This document shows positions 1-6,414 of a stretch of 18,654 nucleotides of DNA, piece by piece. The notes under the pieces were generated by a model. The model did no database searches. It was not told where the DNA came from and saw only the letters and a list, made by a program, of their open reading frames with translations. A program made the translations under genes and the position numbers. Where the stretch lies: contig VBKY01000173.1 in NCBI GenBank assembly GCA_005879255.1, forward strand, positions 1-18,654, in the 5' to 3' direction. Every line of letters starts with the position of its first letter. The first letter of the stretch is position 1. The DNA comes from Deltaproteobacteria bacterium. GTDB lineage: Bacteria; Desulfobacterota_B; Binatia; UBA9968.

Positions 1-86
1 AAGGAACCGATCGGAACGATCATCCAGGCGAGAAACAAAAACAACGTGTTTAATAAGCAATTCAAATTCGCTGAGTGCTGGCGCAT
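1..86 (-). CDS. Secreted or membrane-anchored protein, N-terminal fragment (cut by window edge)
   Basis: This is the beginning of a minus-strand gene that runs off the left edge; only 28 codons are visible. The reading starts at the ATG at 84-86 with MRQHSANLN, followed by a hydrophobic stretch (LLNTLFLFLAWMIVPIG). That is the form of a signal peptide or N-terminal membrane anchor. A GAGG Shine-Dalgarno core lies about 7 nt upstream of the ATG, which supports this start. It lies 42 nt downstream of the amidohydrolase at 129-1172 on the same strand, so co-transcription is likely. Many genes in this window are secreted substrate-binding proteins, and that would be a reasonable guess here, but no mature sequence is visible, so the function is unknown. 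Confidence 0.55.
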   Translation of the reverse strand, partial: MRQHSANLNCLLNTLFLFLAWMIVPIGS

Positions 87-128
87 GTCAAATCCTCAAT
101 CTCAGGAGCGCTTACTAATCAAAACATA

Positions 129-1172
129 CTATAAGCCAAACAACTCCTTGGCGTTCCGGTACAAGATCTTTTCCTTGTCATTATCGGAAATACGCGGATG
201 ATTCTTCAGTGCATGCAGATTTTGAGGAAACTCGTTGTCCCAATGCGGAATATCGGAGGCATAAAGAAAGTGTTCCGCGCCAAGATAATTAATCGATTCA
301 GGCAAAAGCGACTCACCCGATTCCAGGCTGAAGTACATCTTGGACTTGCGGACTAAATCACTGGGTTTTTCCTTTAACAGCGGCATCTCGTGCTTGGCGC
401 GCTTTTCCCAGTGTTCATCCAACCGATCCAGGTAATAGGGCAGCCAAGTGGCGCCGATCTCCAAGAAGGCCAATTTCAATTTTGGAAAGCGCACCGGCAG
501 ACCCTGGCAAACGACGTGGGTAAACTGGAGCAGCAAACCAACGGTGAAGGCGTACGAGTGCACTTCTGCGAAAGTCGACAAGTTAGCTGCGCCGATCTCG
601 TGGGAATTGCTGCGTGACCCGTGGATTCCTATCACGGCGCCCAGCCTTTCCGCTTCGGCGTATACGGGATCGTAAAAGGTGCTGCCTAAAGCCATCGGCA
701 AGCCCATCGGTAAAATCTCAAACCCTTTCAAGCCCAATTCCACCACGCTGCGGCGAAGTTCCTCGGCCGCAGCTTTGGGATCGCGCAGCGGTAAAACACC
801 GACGCAACTGACGCGGTTAGAGAGCGCATTGAACTCTTTGGCGAAGTGGGTGTTACACGCGCGCGCAACGGCGATCTGAAAGGGCAGCTCTTGGATCTTC
901 GAGACGTTTCCGGAACCCGTGGGAAAACAGATGGCCTTCTCCATTCCTTCGCGGTCCATAACCTGATGCCACTCGTCGATCTGTTGTTTCGGGCTAAGAT
1001 CTTCCCAGCGCACTGCCATTTCAAAACTATCGAAGAGATTGGCATCCCATGGCTGATCGCGCGTGCGCAGCGGAGTGGAGCGCTTGTCCCAAGGCGCTTC
1101 GAGATATTTGCGGATATAACGCTCTTTTTCCAATACGTGTCCATCAGCATCGATTACCGGGCAATTCACCAT
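129..1172 (-). CDS. ACMSD-like amidohydrolase (amidohydrolase_2 family)
   Basis: This 347-aa protein is a probable metal-dependent hydrolase or decarboxylase of the amidohydrolase_2 family, which includes ACMSD and gamma-resorcylate decarboxylase. It has a TIM barrel and is presumably cytoplasmic, as no signal peptide is seen. Visible family marks are the N-terminal D8-A-D-G-H12-V-L-E15 metal-site region, H184 in IGIHGS, a HSYAF segment near 205, LEIGATWLPYYLDRLDEHW near 237-255 and the C-terminal YASDIPHWD with Asp307. Length is normal for the family. The start is well supported: AAGGAGG lies 7 nt before the ATG. It sits downstream of the bicupin gene on the same strand with a 148-nt gap, and upstream of a truncated secreted-protein gene. 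Such enzymes often act on ring-cleavage products or aromatic acids; the actual substrate cannot be read from the sequence. Confidence 0.88.
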   Translation of the reverse strand: MVNCPVIDADGHVLEKERYIRKYLEAPWDKRSTPLRTRDQPWDANLFDSFEMAVRWEDLSPKQQIDEWHQVMDREGMEKAICFPTGSGNVSKIQELPFQIAVARACNTHFAKEFNALSNRVSCVGVLPLRDPKAAAEELRRSVVELGLKGFEILPMGLPMALGSTFYDPVYAEAERLGAVIGIHGSRSNSHEIGAANLSTFAEVHSYAFTVGLLLQFTHVVCQGLPVRFPKLKLAFLEIGATWLPYYLDRLDEHWEKRAKHEMPLLKEKPSDLVRKSKMYFSLESGESLLPESINYLGAEHFLYASDIPHWDNEFPQNLHALKNHPRISDNDKEKILYRNAKELFGL

Positions 1173-1320
1173 AAAGACCTCCTTGGATACTCAGTAAAGA
1201 TTGACGCCATCTGAAAAAAGACGAAGACGGAATTCATAAATCATCTATTCGACATTTTCCTTCCGTGGAATCGACAATAGCGGCGAATTGCGCCAGCGGC
1301 AAAAAAACCTTACTTGTTAT

Positions 1321-2361
1321 CTAGTCTTCAACGACTGAAACCGCGGCTTTTACCCCGTTCTGGCCGAGGATCTGCACATACTCGCGATGAATCTCCGGCG
1401 GTTCATCTTCCATGGGAATCATCGTCCATAGCGGATTGCGAAAGCGGTCGTGGCTGTACTTCGGACTGTCGCCGCGAATGGCGAAGTGGCGCATGGTTCC
1501 TTTGCCGGTGTTGAAATGGCCGTGCCACATCAGATCGTCGGGAGAATAAACGGTGCCGACTTTGAACGGGTGGCGCTGGCGCTCTCCGCCGTCTTTCCAA
1601 AGGACGACGTAACCTTCGCCCTGCGTAATAATGATTACGGCTCCGGGTCCGTGCCGATGAAACGTGCTGCGGCAACCCGGCGGAAACTCCGACACATGAC
1701 AGCCGTAAGTCGTGTCCGCCAATGTGAAGCGCATGTGTTTCACGCCTTTCCCTTTCATCGGAAACTCATCGAGCGGAAATTGATTGGCGTCCGGCACCAA
1801 ATTGGTTTCCCAATAGCGCTCGGCCATGTGTTTGTTGTATCGCAAAAACTCATCCCCTTCGTGAAACCGGTCGCGAAAGGTGAACGGGTTGCGAAAGATG
1901 AAATCCTCGTTGTGAAAAATATTGATCATACGTGGGCAAGTCGTCCCGGCGAACAAACGAACCGCTTCGTCTCGGGAGCCGTTGAAGTGAATGTAGGAAG
2001 CATTCAGTGGAATTGCGAAGATCGCTCCTTGTCCCCACTCGAACGTCACCTTGCCGGTGCCTTCCTGCCATACCGAGGTCGCGCCGCGTCCTTTGGCGAC
2101 ATAAACAATCTCCTCGAAAAGATGGCGCTGGGGCAGCGTCTGGCTGCTCGGCGCGATCTCGCAAACATAGGCATCCGTCTGCTGCTGATTCGAAAGATTG
2201 AGGTAACAGCCCAACGCGCCCATTCGTTGCCATTTGCCGAGCTCCAGCGTCGTCACATCGTTTACAACATTGCCCTTGACGATCGGGATTCCCTCCTTCG
2301 CTTGCAGCTGATCGTACGGCGTCGGGCCGAAATCGAGATGTTCGCGAAATGGCAAAAGCAT
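1321..2361 (-). CDS. Bicupin protein, possible gentisate-dioxygenase-like oxygenase
   Basis: This 346-aa protein has two cupin barrels. The N-terminal barrel (about 60-145) carries QRH80LFEEIVYVAKGRG, a recognisable cupin motif 1, and an IPLNASYIHFNG motif 2. The C-terminal barrel (about 210-300) carries FH235RH237GPGAVIIITQGEGYVVLW and a WH280GH282 motif. The duplicated architecture and length resemble gentisate 1,2-dioxygenase-type bicupins, in which a His-coordinated ferrous iron cleaves a hydroxylated aromatic ring; assigning that reaction here is inference. No signal peptide is seen. The ATG at 2359-2361 follows AAAGGAG at a good distance. The neighbouring amidohydrolase on the same strand fits an aromatic or organic-acid degradation context. 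It is transcribed divergently from the thioesterase at 2492. Confidence 0.82.
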   Translation of the reverse strand: MLLPFREHLDFGPTPYDQLQAKEGIPIVKGNVVNDVTTLELGKWQRMGALGCYLNLSNQQQTDAYVCEIAPSSQTLPQRHLFEEIVYVAKGRGATSVWQEGTGKVTFEWGQGAIFAIPLNASYIHFNGSRDEAVRLFAGTTCPRMINIFHNEDFIFRNPFTFRDRFHEGDEFLRYNKHMAERYWETNLVPDANQFPLDEFPMKGKGVKHMRFTLADTTYGCHVSEFPPGCRSTFHRHGPGAVIIITQGEGYVVLWKDGGERQRHPFKVGTVYSPDDLMWHGHFNTGKGTMRHFAIRGDSPKYSHDRFRNPLWTMIPMEDEPPEIHREYVQILGQNGVKAAVSVVED

Positions 2362-2491
2362 ATTCTGGCTCCTTTGGTTTTGTCATCTCATAACACGAAA
2401 CTTGCATTCGATCACAACCTTTTACGTGATCATGCAGGGTCTGATGGCGATGCTATTGCGCATCGCCTGCCACCTCCCGTATATTCCTGAT

Positions 2492-2866
2492 ATGAACAAT
2501 GAGCTGGCACCGGGAATTATGCGAACCCGAAGCTATGTGACTACGTTGGAGATGCGGGCGCGGCAGTTAAAGGCAGACGTTTTCTCGACACCAGCCATGA
2601 TCGGCTTAATGGAAAGAACCTGCGTAGATTTGACCGAACCGTATCTCGACTATGATGAGCAGACCGTCGGAATTCATGTCGACGTGCGTCATATCGCGCC
2701 CACCAAGATCGGCCAGAGCGTCACGGTGACCGCCAAGCTTTTAGAAGTGAAGGACAATAAGCTTCGCTACGCCGTGTCGGCGACCAACGATCAGGGTGTT
2801 AAGATCGGCGACGGAACACATCGTCGCGCAGTGATCGACACGAAACGTTTTAATGGAGGCTCCTAA
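2492..2866 (+). CDS. FlK-type (fluoroacetyl-CoA thioesterase-like) hot-dog thioesterase
   Basis: This 124-aa single hot-dog domain protein resembles fluoroacetyl-CoA thioesterase FlK and probably hydrolyses an acyl-CoA thioester. From the chosen start, the residues matching the FlK catalytic set are T33 (FSTPAMIGLME), E41 and H67 (VDVRHIAPTKIG). The spacings (8 and 26) equal those recalled for FlK Thr42, Glu50 and His76. The C-terminal IGDGTHRRAVID segment is also characteristic. The frame is open back to 2402, but that adds 30 residues not seen in the family. The ATG at 2492 gives the usual FlK length but has no clear Shine-Dalgarno, so the exact start is uncertain. It is followed after 22 nt by the GST-like gene. 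The two probably form an operon linked to handling reactive acyl or electrophilic compounds. Specificity for fluoroacetate is not implied. Confidence 0.85.
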   Translation: MNNELAPGIMRTRSYVTTLEMRARQLKADVFSTPAMIGLMERTCVDLTEPYLDYDEQTVGIHVDVRHIAPTKIGQSVTVTAKLLEVKDNKLRYAVSATNDQGVKIGDGTHRRAVIDTKRFNGGS

Positions 2867-2888
2867 TTCATTAGAAAGGGGAATCGCT

Positions 2889-3449
2889 ATGAAATTATAT
2901 TCCTACCAACCTTGACCCTACGCCCACAGGACAAGGCTTGTCCTGGCAGAGAAAAAACTTTCCCATCAGCTCATCGAGTGCGATCTCTCGAACAAACCAA
3001 AGGATCTATTGGAGCTCAATCCCTACGGTAAAGTTCCGGTGCTGGTGGATGGCGAGGGGGTCATCTACGAGTCGGCGATCATCAACGAATATCTGGAAGA
3101 AAAATATCCCCAGATCCAGCTCATGCCGTCCGACCCCATCCAACGCTCGCGCGCGCGCATCTGGATCGATTATTGTAATACGCGCCTACAGGCGGCCGCC
3201 GGTAACATCGCTCACGACCACGAGGTTGAGAAATCAAAAGAAAGAGTGCGCGGATATCTCGAAACTTTGAATCAAGAGATGCGTGACCGGCAATACATCG
3301 CGGGTGAGTATTCGCTTGCTGATATCACTTACATCCCGTTCTTTTGTCGTCTGCAGCGCTACCAGACGACCATTGGTGACGATCTGCCGCATTTAAAAGC
3401 ATGGATGGAGCGTCTGCTCGATCGACCGGTGGTGCGGGCGACGCCGTAA
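2889..3449 (+). CDS. Probable selenocysteine-containing glutathione S-transferase (in-frame TGA read as Sec9)
   Basis: Read through one in-frame TGA (2913-2915), this gene encodes a 186-aa GST/SspA-like protein. The start ATG at 2889 has GAAAGGGG about 8 nt upstream, so translation clearly begins before the TGA. The N-terminal thioredoxin-like domain reads MKLYSYQP-U-PYAHRTRLVLAEK. In omega-class and Cys-type GSTs the position before PYAHR or PFAER is the catalytic Cys, and here it is TGA. Further marks are the cis-Pro region GKVP50VLV, E61-S62 of the glutathione site, and the helical C-domain with the S142-L-A-D145 N-capping box. The remaining 177 codons contain no other stop or frame break, unlike a decaying gene. 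A hairpin of bacterial SECIS form follows the TGA. It would act in the cytoplasm as a thiol/selenol transferase or reductase. The alternative is a Cys-to-stop mutation giving a pseudogene, but the hairpin makes this less likely. Confidence 0.8.
2916..2945 (+). promoter_or_regulatory. Candidate bacterial SECIS element of the GST selenoprotein
   Basis: Immediately after the TGA there are 11 unpaired nt (2916-2926), then a perfect inverted repeat: CAGGACAA at 2927-2934, loop GGC at 2935-2937, and TTGTCCTG at 2938-2945. An 8-bp stem with a short apical loop beginning with GG, 19 nt from the UGA, falls within the described geometry of bacterial SECIS elements. The 11-nt spacing equals that of the E. 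coli fdhF upper hairpin as I recall it. Both Arg codons in the stem are AGG, whereas the other 13 Arg codons of the gene include no AGG, which suggests selection on the RNA structure. SelB binding is inferred; no bulged U as in fdhF is seen. Confidence 0.75.
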
Positions 3450-3531
3450 GGACTGCGAAGCTGGTATTGAGAATTTGAGAGAAACCGAAACGGTAAACTC
3501 CAAGTGACCCTATGGGGGTACAACGACCGGA

Positions 3532-3693
3532 CTAGCGTTGCATCGTAATACGGAGGCCAACCTCGGAAATCCGCAAAGGATTATCGGCTAGCTGTGACGA
3601 AGAGGTATCCCAAGTCGGATTCACCGAAAGCAACGAGATCAGGGACAAGAAAACGAAAACCAGCGCCAGCAGTGTGCTTGATATATTCGTCAT
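3532..3693 (-). CDS. Small single-pass membrane or exported peptide, 53 aa
   Basis: This short minus-strand ORF runs from the ATG at 3691-3693 to a TAG at 3532. A strong AGGAGA Shine-Dalgarno lies about 7 nt before the ATG. The peptide begins MTNISSTLLALVFVFLSLISLLSV, giving one hydrophobic segment at residues 8-24. A polar tail follows (NPTWDTSSSQLADNPLRISEVGLRITMQR). It could be a single-pass membrane peptide or a secreted peptide with an N-terminal signal. It is alone on its strand between the GST and SBP genes, converging on the GST gene with 82 nt between their stops. I do not recognise the family. The ribosome binding site plus the clean hydrophobic segment make it a credible small gene despite its size. 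Confidence 0.55.
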   Translation of the reverse strand: MTNISSTLLALVFVFLSLISLLSVNPTWDTSSSQLADNPLRISEVGLRITMQR

Positions 3694-4057
3694 AAATTCT
3701 CTCCTATACGCTTCCTGGCCATTAACCCACTGAACTCATAGACGATCGGGTCACAGATTCGTTTACGGCCGGCACCCCGGCAAAACCTGATGCGTTTGCG
3801 CTTTCCGCCTCCGAATTGATGGAAACAGCAATCGACATGCCGCTCGGAGTTGGAATGGTAAACCATTGCCATCGAGCGCGCTCACTGCCCTCAGGATGGC
3901 ATTTTGGCCAACCATATTGAACAGTTTTGTGCGGCAAGCGCGCTTTACGGACCCCTGAGCATTTTAAACCGTGACGCCTTGACCGGCGATCGCCGCTTGC
4001 CTTATTTTACCGGCAGCGAGGCATTATTAGCGCGTGCCTTTGCTTAGAGGTGCTCTG
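3694..4057. other. 364-bp gene-free interval
   Basis: I see no convincing protein-coding gene here. Two short minus-strand ORFs overlap each other, lack family character and have no good ribosome binding site. One of them translates with CHPEGSERA, a phrase I associate with spurious translations of repeated intergenic DNA (recollection, not searched). An imperfect inverted repeat at 3868-3900 has GCCATC and GATGGC ends and contains the palindrome GAGCGCGCTC (3873-3882). A possible promoter for the SBP gene lies at 3979-4008. Confidence 0.5.
3979..4008 (+). promoter_or_regulatory. Possible sigma-70 promoter of the SBP gene at 4058
   Basis: TTGACC (3979-3984) and TATTTT (4003-4008) are separated by 18 nt, about 50 nt before the SBP start. 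The spacer contains the 12-nt palindrome CGGCGATCGCCG (3984-3995), which could be an operator or chance. The -10 element is weak, so the call is tentative. Confidence 0.3.
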
Positions 4058-5053
4058 ATGCAAACACGGCAAAGCCAACGGTCGGCCTGTCTCTGGCTCA
4101 TTTCATTATTGGTGACCGTTCATCTGACGAATCCTCGATCAATCGGGGCGCAACCCTCTCCTCGTCCAAGCCGCCCGTTGCGCGTCGCTTATTTGAGCAC
4201 CTCGGCGACTATGGCCTCGCTTTGGATGGCCAAAGAGATCGGCGGATTTGCCAAGGAAGGCTTGGATGTCGAGGTGATCTCCATGTCGTCGAGCAACGCG
4301 ATTCCCGCGCTGATTGCCAACGAGCTTGACGCCGTGCAGGTTTCCGCCGCGCCGGTGATCACGGCCTCTCTGCGCGGCATTGATGTCGTTTTCATCGCCG
4401 GTTTATTAAACACGATGATCTGGGACTTTTACGTTCGTCCCGAAATCAAAAGCGTCGAACAACTCAAAGGCAAGATCGTCGGTACCGACCGACCAGCCAC
4501 CCCGGTAAGATATGGCACGATGGTCGCCTTGAAAAAATTGGGGTTAACGCCAAAAGACGTTCAGCTCTTTCCCTTGGGCAGTAGCCCGCAAATCGTCGCA
4601 GCTTTTTACGCCGGGCAAATCGCCGGCGGCGTCGGCTCGCCGCCCGCGAGCTTTCAAATGGAGCGCGCCGGTTTTCGCTCGATGGTCAGCCTGCTCGACG
4701 TCCCCTATCAAAACGTCGGTATCGTCGTCAGGCGCAGCCGCATGGATGAGTTGGGGCCGCGTTTAGTTCCGTTGTTGCGCTCCATTCGCGCCGGCATCGA
4801 GCGCTTTTATGCCGATAAACCATTCGCCATGAAAGTGATCGGCAAATACACCAAGGAGAGCGATCAAGACGTTCTCGACCGCACCTATGAGTTTTACAAA
4901 AAGGCGGGATTCCGACGCGAAATGGTCACTTCGGAACCAGGCCTGCAGGGCATGCTGGATTTCTTATCGGAGACGATCCCCGAGGCAAAAACTGCCAAGC
5001 CGGCGCAATTTTTCGACGACCGTTTCTTGCGTCAGGTGAACAGCGGAAAGTAG
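4058..5053 (+). CDS. ABC-type nitrate/sulfonate/taurine-like substrate-binding protein (NMT1/SsuA family)
   Basis: This 331-aa exported protein is a periplasmic SBP. The N-terminus (MQTRQSQRSACLWLISLLVTVHLT) is a signal peptide with a positively charged start. The mature part opens with LRVAYLSTSATMASLWMAKEIGGF, the first strand and helix of the NMT1/SsuA fold. Next come the ligand-pocket segment VSAAPVITASLRGIDVVFIAGL and the hinge/lobe-2 segment SVEQLKGKIVGTDRP. The frame is open back to a GTG at 4034, but the ATG at 4058 has AGAGGTG at proper distance and gives the better signal peptide. No permease or ATPase gene is nearby. A lipoprotein gene begins 3 nt after its stop. The ligand is unknown; family members bind sulfonates, nitrate, pyrimidine precursors or aromatic acids. 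Confidence 0.88.
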   Translation: MQTRQSQRSACLWLISLLVTVHLTNPRSIGAQPSPRPSRPLRVAYLSTSATMASLWMAKEIGGFAKEGLDVEVISMSSSNAIPALIANELDAVQVSAAPVITASLRGIDVVFIAGLLNTMIWDFYVRPEIKSVEQLKGKIVGTDRPATPVRYGTMVALKKLGLTPKDVQLFPLGSSPQIVAAFYAGQIAGGVGSPPASFQMERAGFRSMVSLLDVPYQNVGIVVRRSRMDELGPRLVPLLRSIRAGIERFYADKPFAMKVIGKYTKESDQDVLDRTYEFYKKAGFRREMVTSEPGLQGMLDFLSETIPEAKTAKPAQFFDDRFLRQVNSGK

Positions 5054-5056
5054 TAA

Positions 5057-5497
5057 TTGTTAAATCGACCGGTGCAGTCTCGTTACGTTCTGATTGCCGC
5101 TTGTGTTTTCTTCTGCCTCGGATGTGGTCCCGTTTCAAAGCCCAAGCCGAACGACCTTGTCGGCATCTACAAGATTACCGCGAAAACGCGACAGTTCTTG
5201 CACGAGAAGGGTTACAAAAACGTCCCGAGCTCCGTTTATATTGCCATTGAAACTCAGGGCTCAATGCGCCTGGAAAGTATCCCTGACTGCGTGTTCGACG
5301 ACTTCGGCGAATCTCCTGGAAAGTTTGTCAGCCGGAGCGCGCGATGGAGATGTTGCGAAGAGCCAACTAGCTGGTCGCGCTTAGAGGGCCTTACGTTATG
5401 GATTGAGCTGGATGGCAGTGCGGCGGCGTTCGGCTTACTCAAGATCAAGGGAATTAGACCGCCCTATTCGCTTCATTTAATAGTCGGCGGACCCTGA
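5057..5497 (+). CDS. Small putative lipoprotein of unknown function
   Basis: This 146-aa protein starts at a TTG only 3 nt after the SBP stop, with GGAAAG just upstream inside the SBP end, so translation is probably coupled. The N-terminus (LNRPVQSRYVLIAACVFFCLGC, first residue read as Met) is a signal with an atypical lipobox CLGC. The modified residue would be Cys23, anchoring it to the inner or outer membrane. The mature part has NDLVGIYKITAKTRQFL and several tryptophans, which suggests a small beta-rich domain resembling those that begin 'GxY', but I do not recognise the family. The position directly behind an SBP is repeated at 14156, where another lipoprotein abuts another SBP. No in-frame ATG is better placed. 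Confidence 0.7.
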   Translation: MLNRPVQSRYVLIAACVFFCLGCGPVSKPKPNDLVGIYKITAKTRQFLHEKGYKNVPSSVYIAIETQGSMRLESIPDCVFDDFGESPGKFVSRSARWRCCEEPTSWSRLEGLTLWIELDGSAAAFGLLKIKGIRPPYSLHLIVGGP

Positions 5498-5561
5498 CAG
5501 AGGGGAAACAGTTGTGTTGGAAGGAGAACCGGATCGCGTGTGATAGGCTGTTAGACGATCA

Positions 5562-6385
5562 ATGACCATCATCGACGCCCAAGTTCACGTCTGGCCACCG
5601 GAAACGGCGGAGAGACCCTATATCAAAGAAGATGCATCCAAACCCCATCGACCTGTCGCGTTTGAATATCCGGATCTGCTGGGCGAAATGACAGCGGCCG
5701 GCGTCGATCGCGCGATCTTAGTCCCGCCTTCCTGGGAAGGATATCGGAACGATTACGCGCTCGAGGCAGCGCAAAAATATCCAAATCGTTTTGCCGTGAT
5801 GGGCAAAGTGCCGCTCAATGATTGCGCGAGCGAGGCAAAGATGGCGTCCTGGTTGAATCAGCCCGGCATGATGGGATTTCGCATCAGCTTCCGCCACGCG
5901 GGCACGCACTCATGGCTTGACGGCGGCACGGCGGATTGGTTTTGGGCGGCAGCGGAAAAATAGGACATCCCCGTCATGGTCTTCGCGCCTTTCGCGGTGG
6001 AGAAGATCGGTGAGATCGCCGAGCGACATCCCGGACTCCGCGTTATCGTCGACCACATGGGAAGGATCTGCCGCCGGGCGTCGATGTGTTGCTTAAGTTC
6101 GCCCGCCTTGAGAACGTCGCCGTTAAAGCTTCCTGTCTTCCATGCTATGTTGACGAGCCATACCCTTTCCCAACGCTCCATCCGCAGATTCGGCGGGTCG
6201 TCGAAGCCTTCGGTCCGGAGCGCGTTTTCTGGGGCACTGATCTTTCTCAGCTTCCCTGCCCCTACCGTCAAGCGGTGACGCTGTTTACCGAGGAGCTGGA
6301 TTTTCTCTCTACTTCGGACAAAGAATGGATCATGGGGCGTGCAATCGCCCGATGGTTGAATTGGCCGGTGCCGGCGCGGAAATAA
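5562..6385 (+). pseudogene. Amidohydrolase_2 pseudogene (nonsense codon plus 1-nt frameshift)
   Basis: The ancestral gene would encode about 275 aa of the amidohydrolase_2 family. The 5' part (133 codons) starts MTIIDAQVHVW, the typical D-x-Q-x-H-x-W metal-site start, and ends in an in-frame TAG at 5961-5963. The homology resumes in the same frame (DIPVMVFAPFAVEKIGEIAERHPGLRVIVDHMG). Near 6061-6064 it shifts by one base into DLPPGVDVLLKFARL. The end, with FWGTDLSQLP and GRAIARWLNW, is intact to 6385. Inserting one A in the GGAAGG at 6060-6064 would restore M-G-K-D-L-P-P. The gene is therefore broken twice, unless these are assembly errors. No good Shine-Dalgarno precedes the ATG. It lies between the 5057 lipoprotein and the alpha/beta hydrolase. 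Confidence 0.8.
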
Positions 6386-6414
6386 CGCGACGATAAAAGA
6401 AATCATCTTGACTC

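Noticed and set aside
2458..2472. Minus-strand sigma-54-like site before the bicupin gene (TGGCAGG...GCGC)
   Set aside because: The register is right, but the -12 box lacks TT and the -24 box has one mismatch; too weak to claim.
1450..2490. Plus-strand ORF of 346 codons over the bicupin gene
   Set aside because: It is antisense to clear cupin motifs; no family features seen.
2402..2491. N-terminal extension of the thioesterase to 2402
   Set aside because: The 30 extra residues have no family counterpart; the start at 2492 gives the normal FlK-type length.
3009..3449. Short GST beginning at an internal TTG at 3009
   Set aside because: The region upstream encodes the conserved thioredoxin-fold start and has the only good ribosome binding site (before 2889); an N-terminally truncated GST would lose its active site.
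5961..5963. In-frame TAG in the amidohydrolase as a pyrrolysine codon
   Set aside because: A second lesion, a one-base frameshift near 6061, is present in the same gene, so simple decay or sequencing error explains both better.
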